Source: Haemonchus contortus (lineage: Eukaryota; Nematoda; Chromadorea; Rhabditida; Trichostrongylidae). Taken from it: a DNA stretch of 64,000 nucleotides. This document shows, in pieces, positions 21,816 to 32,987 of this stretch; position 1 is the stretch's first letter; every line of letters starts with the position of its first letter. The notes below the pieces were generated by a model. It was not told where the DNA came from and did not search any database. It was given only the letters and a program-made list of their open reading frames with translations. The position numbers were made by a program, and so were the translations under genes. Location of the stretch: the NCBI GenBank assembly GCA_000469685.2, contig LS997565.1:37537819-37601818 (forward strand), in the 5' to 3' direction.

Positions 21816-23079
21816 GATGAATGCTCAAAGACTCTTTCCTTCATTCTTTATATTACCCCTGCGTGTTATTTTTACGTGTTTCTGTGATGGCAGTCTTGTT
21901 TTGTCTTTCCTATTTATTTATTTATTTCAAAAACTCGTTGAAATGTAAGTTCTGCATTAGTCGCCGCACTGATAAGAGTCACAAACCACTGGCCGAGTTT
22001 TAGTACCCTCGTTGATAAGATAGAGAAAAACAAAGCAACAGCTAAGTGCATTGATAGCTTCCGTTCGGCAGATGGCGGCGGTATGGACCGATAGCGGTGG
22101 TCTCATCGCAAACACATCGTCCAGAACTGATATCGCCCGCTCGGGCGACTCTGATGTTGTATCACGTCATCTGCAAAGCTTCCTTGAACTTTTTCCACTC
22201 ATTTCAACCAAGGAATCTCTCCCACCATCAAATGATCTAGGGACATCGGCTCCCGAACTGCTTCCCCATCAGGCGGTATTAAGTCCAGCCCCATCGACGA
22301 CGGCTCGAGCATAGCGAGCCTCTAATTGTAAAAGCCACTAATTGGACGACCAGTTCAGAATAACAAAAAGGTCTCCAGATTCTCTTTTCTAGCCCTAGCT
22401 GAGATGATTGAACGACCCACAGATCGCTTAGCTGGTCGGAACGCTCCGTCACGTGCAACAAAAAGCGAACCACTCCATGGCTGAATTCCTTCCCCTGAAG
22501 ACAGATGATCTTGTGGGCGCTGCCATTTGAGCGTCAGGAAAAAGTGAATAGGCAATGCGGAAATACTTGCCGGTTTGCAGAGATCCGCAGTTCCTTCTGG
22601 CCCACGGAATCATCAGCTTAGGTTTCAATCACGAAAGAAATCTGTGGTTTTGGGGAGATCGATAGCTCCTATTTCCTCTTGTGTAATCATCTACGTAATA
22701 GCCCAAGCTGTCAGAGAATTCCATTGCTGTCACAATAACGAAAAAAGTGGAGCCGTCGCAATCAGCAATAGCTACTCGTTGCAATCAACCTTCAAAAAAG
22801 CTTTGTGTATAAAAAAACAATGGAAGGAATTCTCGGGGCCTCCTAGAGGATTCTTTATTTGCCTGGCCTTGAAGGAAAAGAAGGGTCCTTCAAACGCAGT
22901 CATTCATGACGACGATGGCTTTTTCGCCATTTTTGTCCTCTGAACATGTTCTATTGCTGTCCTTTCTCTGGAAAATCAAAAGTCATTTTTCCTTTTTTGA
23001 CATCATATTTTATTTTTTCTTCAAAGCTCCCCTTTGTCTGAATTGTTAAAGCGATTCTTTTCACTCCGAATACCAAGTG

Positions 23080-23130
23080 AAGGTACCGTAGTGGCATAGT
23101 CCGCGGATCAAGTCCAACACTTAAACTCCA
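23080..23130 (+). repeat. SINE head fragment
   Basis: GGTACCGTAGTGGCATAGTC and GATCAAGTCC resemble the A and B box region. Little of the body is recognisable. Confidence 0.35.
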
Positions 23131-24389
23131 AATCGGTCCGTCGCAACCAAATTTCCCCCTTAATTCCGGGTGCTGATTGATTACATGGCGCACTCTTAAG
23201 GAACAGACCAATTCAGGTATTTTCCCTTTTGCTCGCACTATCCTATCACTGAGACACTAGTAGCAAGAAATGAGTGCGATGGAAAGCAGTCAAGGGTGAT
23301 CGGAGCGCCTCCTGAAGGCAATCTTTTCATCAAAATTTTTCCAAAATGTTTGGAAAATATATTTGTTCAAGTGAAAAACACTGAGTAAACATAAGTGAGC
23401 GTGGACGATAAGGGCAATAGTTTATCTTCCGTTTAGCACGTACAACTGGATTAAAGCTTAACAAATACAGCTGAACAAATAAAATAGCTCCCCACTATGC
23501 TTCCCCATTCCAGGACATTTTTTGCTCATAGGAATTTCACTTAACTGGTGTTTATATCCTCTTTATACCGTAGTGAAAAGGAGCTGGTAAACATTATAGC
23601 TGTTTTCTAGAAAAGAAGAAATCTACCAAGCGTCCGAACCTTTGGATAGAAACCGTAGCTAAGCTGCATGTGAATAGAAATCGAGAGCGCCATCCGCTCT
23701 GCTCGAATGCTGTCAGTCAAGGGAGAGGAAAAAGCATGATAAGTTGTTTCCCATTGTGTACGAAAATGAATGTAACCAGGAAAACAGGAGCGGTTTTTTC
23801 CTTCCTTCTACAAAGACAACTACATATCCTTACCCAACCTTCTCACCTATATACAGGAATACCTGTGAATCTTGCTGCAGTCTCTCTTTGACAGATAGTT
23901 CTATTTACTGGCATAGATGATTTTGTGGGATCGTATTTGCGCTATAACATGTCCAAGCTTAGTGTTAAGTGAGTTCCTTTGTAAAAACGTAAACAGAAAA
24001 GTAAATAGTAATTGCTCACACTATTAGGATACGCCATGCATTCGTTTCTCATAATAATGATGACGTTTTCTATAAGATTGAGTGGGTAGTATTTTGAAGG
24101 CGAATTTAGCCTCCACAATAACCATAGACCGTTGAGTACGCTACAGATCTCAAGTTGGTTGTTCAATAGGAGAATGACAGAAGTTGAGTCGCTTGCTTCG
24201 CTTCTGATCGCGTCCCTTTTTTATTTTCGCCTTCTAACTGGGTAGATTATTCACGAAAGGGTAAAGGGCGAAATTTTCAGGCATCTCGTTTCAATTATTT
24301 TGGATAGGTATCAGGTTAATATATTAACTTGAATGTATAGCAGGGTAGGAACGAAGTATCCTCCCTCTGGTGCCGAATGATAGACCTTG

Positions 24390-24475
24390 CAGGGATGAAG
24401 GCTTGGTTGGCTTGGGTACGTATCAATCCGGTATTCGATGTCCTGTTTGAGTGTGCCACCTGCTTCTTTGTTCAC
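24390..24475 (-). repeat. SINE 5' half, minus strand
   Basis: Reversed motifs GGGATGAAGGCTTGGTTGGC, GGTACGTATCAATCCGG, ATTCGATGTCC and GTGTGCCACCTGC correspond to the B box and head of the family. Confidence 0.65.
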
Positions 24476-26800
24476 TTACTCGTCTTACCTAACTTAGGGC
24501 TGGTACGATTGGTTGTCCAGTTTACCATCCACTAGATCACTGCTGATATATGAACTTAGCCTTGAGTGGCCGAAAAGAAATCTGTCGCTCTTTCCAGTTA
24601 TCGGCTGGCGGCCAGCTCGATCGGAACCAGTGTTAAGCGCTCGATGCGAAAGGCGGCGGCAGGCCTTTTTCGGCTCCTGTTGCATAGCATATCCTGTTCA
24701 CAAACTCGATTCAAACCGGATATCTCCCCGTCAATTATGCTCTTTCCTCTTAGCTATCACTTCTTGCCCAGTCGGCAACATTAGCACTTTTCCATTTGGA
24801 CTTTTTGTTCTCTTCATTCCTTGTACTTTGCTTCGAGATACATTCGATCAGCCGGTTTCATTTCAGAAAAACGTAATCGTTGGCTTCTTAGGGAATCCAA
24901 TCTTCAGTTCGAACGAGATTCATACTCAGAACGTTCCATAATCATTCTACCATCTCGTTTCCTCAGACGGATCTTCAATTATTCTAAAAACACGACCACC
25001 ATCATGTTTCTCAGGATTCTGGATTCCCATTTAACCACAAAAGCTCCTCTCATTTCATCAGAAACAAAACAAGCCACAGAAAGAATTTCAATTTAAAGCT
25101 GATATGCAGGAAACGCTTCATGAACATAAGTAACTAATGGGATCGAACCCTTCACCGGTTGAACCAACCCTCCGCTCGTAGATAGGACTTATCTATGCAT
25201 GAACTGTCTGTATAGACAAAAACGACCTAGGCTGAAGAAGAATTTGATGGCACAAAGCCTCAGCCTCACAAAGCCAGAAGAGATTTTCCCTCTTTTCCAA
25301 TATTCAGTGGAAGTCGATGTGTGACCGCTGGGAACGGTTTACATCTCTGAAAACAGAAAGTCAACATCGAGTTCGAACCCAATAGGCGGAAACTGTTGAG
25401 AACTAGTTTAGGTCCGATTGGCTAGCGGACGAGTTCTACGAAGGAAAATATTTCCGTTTGTTTTCTATTGCTATTAAGCCATCGTAAGCATCTGAGACTG
25501 GGCTTAATTTTCTAGCTACTTGTACCGGTAGGTGGTCAGAGTTTGTGTGAGTTCTGAGTATGGGACTACTCTTTTTGTGGCGTTTGAGCTTCTCTTTCGG
25601 TGGATTTTTTTGCTTAAGTACCCAAGCCAGAAATCGACATTACTGGGTGTACTGAGTTGTTGCAGCTCGGTATTTGAGGTGCGGCGGCGAGCCTTACTCG
25701 CATAAGCGATGCTTCTGACTTCCACATGAAATTTGGCCGGGATTTATACGGCACCGGACTCATGTAAGAGATCGGTTAAGGTTCCTAGGTCCCAAGTAAA
25801 TGTGAAACTGCTCAGCCGATTCCTGAGAAAGCACGGCCCAGCCTGACGGTTAGAGTTAGGCAAAGGTTTCAATCCCCGGGCACTGGGAGGCATAACGATG
25901 CCAATGATCACCGTTCTAGTTACTCCAGGTCATGATTTACAATAATCATAAACTGCTATGTATCATTTCTGCCCAGCGGTCCGTCAATGACATGAGGTCG
26001 CCGCCAACCCAATTCTGTTGATGAGCATGACAAATTGAACCCACCGCAGTTGAGAAGAAAACATAGTCCACGCTGTCCTCAGCATCCGTTGATTTTCTAC
26101 CTATGTTCCCACAATTCGACGTCGCCAACGACCCATCCGCTTCCGAAATTTTCTGTTCAATCATGCAGATACCCATTTGAAAGGTTTATTCGGCCGATTG
26201 AGCAACAAATTCGGCAAACTACCCCGACAATAGGGCTAATTTTCGGCCCGTTTCTGAGTTTTGCTTTTAATTCTTTGCAGATCTCTATGTAGTCCATATG
26301 TGTCTTCAGATCTTGGATAGAAATCCAATTCCAACCTAATGCTCCTATCAAGCAATGATCGCATCCAGCAGCCAATGTTGTTGTTGTACTTATTAGATAA
26401 TTGCTCAGTACCTGAATAACCATATACGTACAAAAAGTATGAAAGAATTGGAAAAGAACGCCAATGAACCCGCTCAGAGCGATGGAGGGCTTGATCGAAT
26501 TGGGCAGTAGCGATTAGGGAGTTGAATGCGTGTGTTATAATGGGCCCTGTCACCAAATCACCCTTCAAAAAGACATCAATGAAGGAAAATATGCTACAGT
26601 AACAGTACTTTGTGAAAATCAAAGAAATTAAAAGAAAGAACAAAACAACAAGTAGTTAATAAACAAAAATCCATTATGGAAGTGTAATCAACTCAAAAAA
26701 TAGTCTACTGGCTATAATAAATTTTGAAAAATTAAAGGGAGAGCAATAAATAAAACATAATTCAAAAAGTTGAAAGGATATTGAATTAAATACCGTCTGG

Positions 26801-26965
26801 GGCCGAAGTGGTGTAGTGCCAAGTGAAGCAGTATAAAACACAGATGGTCACGGGTTCAAACTCCTGGTTGATATTTGCCTGAGCAAACTACAAGATTCAT
26901 CCCTCTGGGGTCGGTCTTAAACTGGACCGATAAAAGCCCAAAAACTTAATGACTTTTGTTTTATA
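26801..26965 (+). repeat. SINE copy with clear tRNA-like head
   Basis: GGCCGAAGTGGTGTAGTGCC includes the A-box-like TGGTGTAGTG. CACGGGTTCAAACTCCTGG is a B-box-like stretch. The body is CATCCCTCTGGGGTCGGT. Confidence 0.75.
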
Positions 26966-27759
26966 TCACCTGTCGCCACGATGTTCATCATTTCCCGAAA
27001 GAAGCCCTTCGTGCGTTCCCATTCGTCCCCTGTCTCGAGCCAGAGTGGTCCAGTGAATCGCTCTTGCCTGAGGCACGAGAGGCATAGCATTCCTTTCTTT
27101 CAGAGCTTTCGTGAACGAGTCAGATCAACCCGCTAGCACCATTCCATGTGTTCACTGGACGTCCCGAGGGATTCATTCAGAAACCGCTCTTGTCCGACGG
27201 CCATTACAAAATCGTATGACGGATCGGACGTCTTACAATTAGCATATAGAATGACGAAAAATGAATTTTAATAAGAATTCGTTAAAAAAAAAAACCTGTG
27301 GACTTGCAAAATAATATTAAAAAGGTAATGAGAAGGATGAGAGGGGACCGCTACGCATCCGCAATCACACCTGATGCCCATATACAGTATAACTGTGAGT
27401 ATAGGGATTTTCCTTAAGCGCACCTCCGACGTGATCGACCTGGAGTGCCATGCGGTATCACTCTTTGCCAATCTTGCATCTGTTCCAATGTTTTTTCGCC
27501 ATTAATCCTTCGCGGTGTCATTCAAATTCTAAATCAATCATGCGAAACGCCAGCGGAACTGCAACAGCAGACCGCGACGCGACCGCTTGCGTGATGCATT
27601 CTGGAAGTGTCACATGCGTGAAACAAACTGATGACTTTCAATTTTTATTGTGCTGAAGTTGTTCTTCAGTGCTATGGAAAGTGAACATCGCCAGAGAATC
27701 TGTTTCCTTGTCCCTTCCTTTGGGATGAGAAAAAGGCTGATATCGCAACATAATTAATC
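26966..27759. other. No recognisable gene
   Basis: It contains only the weak family B match near 27568-27605 and an A-rich run near 27285. Confidence 0.4.
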
Positions 27760-28560
27760 ATAATTGAAAGTCAGCAGTTCTATCATGAGATGTCATAGAA
27801 CCGGTCCCAGAGAAAATTGGGAAGAACGGGTAACAGCCTCTGTTCTGAGAAAGGCCAAAGTACGACTGTCTCGTCTACGTGAAGTCGGTAGTAATTGCAA
27901 GACCTCCCGTTCTGCCCTTTGGTTTGCTTTGTGGATCAAAAGCTGCCGCGTGTGCTGGACGGGCTTTTTCATCTACTTCCCAATCGCTTGACCCGGTTGC
28001 CAGGCGTTCAGTCCTCCAGAGATTCAGCAATGGCCTCTCGGGCAGAGGCGTTCTCTGCTCCCTCTCACGCCTCTCTTGCTGTATCTGCACCCCCGTTGCA
28101 CCGGCTATGCTCGCTCCGCCCGTGGCCATTCTAATCCCCTTTACGGTGTCGAATGAGGGCTGCCATGCGATTCCCCATTAAACGAGTCGACGACCCTCGG
28201 AAGGCCAAATGTGCGACCCGGCGCAAACTGACAATTCGTCGGCTCGTTCCACGCCTCTACACTGACCCAGTTGCAAATCTCCACCACACCGTCACAGTGG
28301 CTGTACATGCTGCTCAACTCGTTCTCGTTCCAGTCCTATCTATCCCTTGTCTGTGAAACCGTTCTCGTCTTTGTCATCTTGGCCAAATGCCCTCTTTTGG
28401 CTGACTGCTGCTTTCTTCGCCACCCGGAGACCAAAGTTTGCCCAATCCTTTATCGTTGCCGCCCATGTAGGCACAGTGATTCAGTGAACGCACTGTTTTA
28501 TCAGCGGTGAGTTATGCAACGTCTCCGGCCATTCATTGCCATTCTAGCCCTTCGCCAGAT
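27760..28560. other. GC-rich block, possible unassigned exons
   Basis: Base composition is visibly richer in G and C than the flanks. Both strands have open frames of 75-100 codons (plus 27879-28181; minus 28129-27875, whose product contains QQERREREQRTPLPERPLL). Neither strand shows a splice chain good enough to choose between them, and no domain is recognised. It may be an exon of an unknown gene, a decayed repeat, or a regulatory GC island upstream of the elongase gene. Confidence 0.25.
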
Positions 28561-29371
28561 CAAAGATTTCCCGCTCCAACGATAAGCTCTTTCTTAAAGG
28601 ATCTGAGTAATTACCGTAATCCCTTCAGTGGATTCAAATTTAGCCACCGATTTTTGGGAATGCGGAAGGAAATTTTTTTGCTTTAATTTTTTTTATTTTT
28701 GTAAAATTTATTTTTTAGTTTAGGTTTGGTAATTACCTATCAGTACTCAGAGTACTGTTTTGGGAACAGTACCTGCCAGAGAAGCGATAATCTTATCAAA
28801 ATTTTCTAAAAACCCATTTGGGACAGTTTTTCAACTGTTTGTCTGGTATTGTCCAATCCCGTTCGTTTTTTTCCACGTCTACGGCTTTGAATTCCATTTC
28901 AATTCCCTGCTTTGCGTACACATTTCATGATCGATTTTCCAGTTCTGCTGCTCTCTGGTGTTCGAGGCTATTGCAAAAGTTCCATTCATTCGTATTCGCT
29001 TTCGTTTTTTTGCCCTTCTCTCCGATTACGTTCTTTGAACTTTTCCTAGATTTTTACGATTACATAGCATCAATGTCCATGAAAGGCTATCATTTAACAT
29101 CGCGAAACCCGTTTCGTTCTGATTGTCGCCACGTGTTCTCAGTTTTGATATCCTTCATCGTCGTGCTATTCGTTCTTAAACTAGGATCAACTTTCTTAAA
29201 TACTGCTGTTTACGTGGAGGCTCTATGTTGTTTGTCCGTTGCTTCGACGTTTCCCTTGTCCGTGTAGATCATTATTATTGCTAAGAGATCGAGACGCTTT
29301 CTCTTAGCAACCGCATGTTTTTTGTCTTTTCGTTCCGAATAGCCCCCATTAGTCCTTCAATTCCCGGTATA
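28561..29371. other. Upstream region of the elongase gene
   Basis: It is T-rich, with a 149-codon plus-strand frame at 28818-29267 that has no recognisable motif and is probably chance. A TTTTTTTTATTTTTG-type run occurs near 28690. Confidence 0.4.
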
Positions 29372-29384
29372 TCCCTTGTTTTAG
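29372..29384 (+). promoter_or_regulatory. Likely trans-splice acceptor of the elongase mRNA
   Basis: CCCTTGTTTTAG ends at 29384, 11 nt before the chosen ATG. Nematode spliced-leader acceptors look like this and usually lie just upstream of the start codon. It supports the ATG at 29396 over an in-frame ATG at 29315 upstream of the acceptor. Confidence 0.55.
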
Positions 29385-29395
29385 GGCTTGTGGTT

Positions 29396-32300
29396 ATGGC
29401 GAGGTACGACTACCTTCCTAAATATGGACTGGAGAACTACACTTTGGTCTTACCCTTAGAGGACAGTTTTGATCCTGTAAAGTCCACTGTTTGGATGCAG
29501 GAAAGCTGGTTGCACTCAGTCACGTTCTCAGTCGGATACATAGCGTTGATTTATGCAGGGCAAAAGGTAAACAAGGCGATTCATCTTAATTACTCTCGTG
29601 GAGTCCCTTATGTCAACAAGTGATGTATTTGTTAATGATCACATCAGATTTTTGTTTACCCAAGCGTGCATGTTCAGGTCATGGAAAGCCGAAAGCCTTT
29701 CGGTCTAGAGATGCCGCTATTTATGTGGAATATGGGGTTAGCAATATTTTCCCTTCTTGGATTTATTCGCATGACTCCGGAATGGTTATGGAGTTGGAAA
29801 GAGTGAGTCTATTTCATTGAATTGCTTTAATTCCCCAAAGAACTTTCATCGTCAAACTTCGGTGGAAAGCATTGTAATACTCTTTTTTGACCGTTTTTTA
29901 ACCTCAGACTACGTAACTGTATGTTGGCATAAGAAAAAGTCCTAAGATTGTGCCCGGATAATTCTGCGTGAATCAGCGTGTATAGGGTTTTTCTATTTTG
30001 GGTTTGTCGTTATAGACTGTTTACGTTGGAAACTAAATCAGTGTGTATTTTTTCAAGCCTTCAAGATTTTTTTTAAAGTAACTACTTGTTTTCTAGAGTG
30101 ACTTATATTTACAGACCTGGTATCTGAGTATTTTACGGTTAACATATAATTAAATAGATATTTTTCTTTCTGCGGAAAAAGCTAATCGTATTTTCTAAAA
30201 ACAAACGCAATCATTTTGTTGACAATCTAATAGGAGCACGAATGTTGGTACTACATAGCAGGTCGCCACTTTCTCTTTTGCTTTCTCCTAGGGTCAACGC
30301 AAAAGTGCAAGTTTGTTTTGAAAACCACAAAGGGCTTCAAAAATCAAACCTTTCACTTCAGTCTGAGGGGGCAAAAACACAACAAATAAATGAATGAATT
30401 TGAACAGATGCCTTTATATTTGCGCCATCTACTCTTACACACGCTTCCGAACAGGCGACCTCAGAGATAATGGCGACCCGCTAATAGCTCTAAATGAACT
30501 CAAAAAAATACGACGGCAACTGTTCAAACTGAGTATCATCTTGTTCTTCGAATTTTTACTTAGGTAACCAGGTTCGGTTAGCTTTAGTTTTTACCCATTT
30601 GAACACTCTGAGTGTGGTTTTATAAGCTACATTAAAGCCTAGATGATTTTGAAAAAGCATTTTTATAATGAACTATTTTTACAACAAAAAATATTCCCAA
30701 ATTTTAGTTAGGAATAATATAAACACCAAACAATGAAACTATTTTTCATCATTCACAAACACTACTGATCTTTCGTGTTTACTACATCCACATTGATATA
30801 AACTTTTAGAAATTTCGCGCTGTCTGAGTAAACAAATATGGAATTGCCCTTGTTTCTGTAACGAGGAAAACAAATCCAAGGCAGCAAATGCTTGAAGAAC
30901 ACTGTGAAATGAGAATTTCTATGGGTTCGTTTCAGCAACTCGTTTGTGTACTCCGTTTGTACAGCCTCTTATGCTCAAGGTGTGACTGGATTTTGGACTG
31001 AGCAATTTGCCATGAGTAAGGTGAGATTTGTTTTTTCCTGATGCTATTCATGCAATTTTAGATTGATTTGTCGGTATCGTTTGTCGGTTTCATCTGCATT
31101 TTAAGTATGAATATGCCCAATAATTAGCATTTGAAGAGTAGGAGCGATGTCTTTTAATACGTCTTTGCGCATAAATTCGCTTTCTGAAAGTTGTGCTATT
31201 ACTTGTTCAGAACAAACAACCAGTTCAAGGCTTTTTCTTTTATCTTCGGTTGCCTAGCCTCTTGTGATTAGCAATTTATGAGCAGCGCGATGTTTGGTCG
31301 ACTAGCACCATTGTTTTGCATTTATTCGTTTTCCATTATGAATGAAACTACCCGGCCCAGTGGTTACCCACTTTAAAACAGCTTCCTTTTCTTCAAGAAC
31401 AACTTTCTTTCAATATTCGATCTTCTCGTTCGAAAGAAAACGTGTTCAATTTCCCATTTCCAGGTGGCCGAACTACTAGATACCGCTTTTATTGTCCTTC
31501 GGAAACGTCCACTTCTTTTCCTTCACTGGTACCATCATGTCACGGTCCTGATCTTCACATGGCACGCTTATAAGGATCACACTGCTTCTGGTCGGTTTTT
31601 TGCTTTGTATCATCCTTGTCATTCAAAATTGTTTCAATTCTATAGGGCGTTGGTTCATATGGATGAACTATGGTGTTCATGCCCTTATGTACACATACTA
31701 CGCACTTCGTTCTCTACGTTTACGTCTCCCTAAGCAAATTGCCATGGTCGTTACCGTTCTTCAGATCTCGCAAATGATTATGGGTATCTTCATTGGCATA
31801 GTTGTTTATAGAAGAAAGGTGTGTGACATTCAGATTCCTTTCTGAATTTCAAATACCTCAAAAAGTTATTTCAGTCGTCCGGTGAGTCATGTCAGCAGAC
31901 ATGGGAGAATCTGGGGTTGTGTTTCATGATCTACTTCTCGTATTTCCTGCTTTTCTGCAACTTCTTCTATCATGCCTACCTGAAGAAGAACAATCGCTAT
32001 GTTGCGCAGAGGAAGACAGACCCCAAGGTAATCATTCTCTACTAGACAACTTTGGTTCTCTAGATTGGTTCATTTTGTATCTCTCAAAAATTTCTGGGTG
32101 TTTGCGCTGGTCGAAAAGCGTCATCGAATTCGCCGCGTCAGAATTAGGTTACTAAGGGTGGAAACAGCAGGTGGTCCTGGGGACTGTCCTTAAAGGCCAC
32201 ATAAACGTGGAAATGGAGGCCATGGATGACGTGGCTGCAACCGTCTTGATCAAACAGCAGTTACGTTGGCACAATGGTGATAACAGTTCGCATGTCGTAG

Positions 32301-32987
32301 ACCATGACTAAGGCAGGAGAAAACTTCTCAGAAATTGGTTGTAAAACTGACGTTGTTCTGACTGACAGTAGTGCTCATGCTTAAAGAGCTCCATGATATC
32401 CAATTCAGTAACCATCCATGTGCGTATCGTTCCTCATGTTTCATTCGTTTCCATGAGGAGCTACTTTTCTTGTGGAATCAGATGGTGGAATAAAACTTGG
32501 GAGATATACCCTAAAGTTCCGTAAAATATAATCAGGGTCCTTATTAAACACATGCTCAGAATATGGTAAATATTGACTGAACGGTTTTTTCTTGGGAGTG
32601 GGGATGACACGAACCTAGGGAAACGTCTACGCAATTTCGTAGAGCGAGAAGACCAGAACCCTCGTGACGTAAAGGCTAGCAGCATCATGTTGCTTTTGCT
32701 GCTCAGTGCTTCTGCTTCTAAATGACTTTCCAGGCCTTGCATCTCTTTGGAGTCGACTGGATACCATTTTTTGAATACCATTACCATTTTTACCATTGCA
32801 CCATCGTTTTACTATTGCATTTCTTTCTGGTGCATTGACGAATTATAGTCGAACCACCTTCATTTCACTTCAGGTCGAATCGGAGCCATTGTCCGAAGAA
32901 CCAAAGGAGGATATCAACGCGAACATCAGTGAAGCCGCTATTTTGACCAGAAGTGCAGCAAGAAGAAGAGCGGTAAAGGTCGATTAA
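29396..32987 (+). CDS. ELO-family very-long-chain fatty acid elongase (3-ketoacyl-CoA synthase)
   Basis: The seven exons are 29396-29566, 29678-29802, 30936-31020, 31464-31590, 31646-31818, 31875-32027 and 32874-32987. All introns are GT-AG and all phases agree, giving 315 residues. ELO proteins are multi-pass ER membrane enzymes that condense malonyl-CoA with a fatty acyl-CoA in chain elongation. Diagnostic motifs are KVAELLDTAFIVLRKRPLLF, the histidine box HWYHH (residues 148-152) and MNYGVHALMYTYYALRS. Hydrophobic segments are spread along the chain. The overall pattern is nearest to ELOVL6/ELOVL3 and some nematode ELO proteins, though the paralogue is not settled. The C-terminal tail (from about residue 262) is hydrophilic, Glu/Lys/Arg-rich, and ends RRRAVKVD without a dilysine retrieval signal. 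Introns 2 and 6 are long (1133 and 846 nt); two are 55-56 nt. No clear AATAAA was found just downstream. Confidence 0.95.

Larger units (their letters stand above)
17261..26800. other. Repeat-rich, gene-poor stretch
   Basis: It contains two copies of a second dispersed repeat and several SINE copies (separate entries). Open frames such as 22051-22314 (plus, 87 codons), 22575-22943 and 24513-24941 have no recognisable domain or supported splice structure. No gene is called. Confidence 0.4.

Noticed and set aside
22051..22314. 87-codon plus-strand ORF in a GC-richer patch
   Set aside because: Protein-like composition, but there is no domain, no paired exon and no clear splice border, so it was not called.
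25137..25190. GGGATCGAACCC, a possible reversed B box
   Set aside because: No matching A box, acceptor stem or SINE body nearby.
28818..29267. 149-codon plus-strand ORF upstream of the elongase
   Set aside because: T-rich sequence gives a Phe/Ser/Leu-rich product with no conserved motif. It lies upstream of the likely trans-splice acceptor.
32200..32290. LINE C-terminus-like peptide (IKQQLRWHNGD) in elongase intron 6
   Set aside because: A single short resemblance to LRWxGH-type LINE tails, with no supporting flanking similarity.
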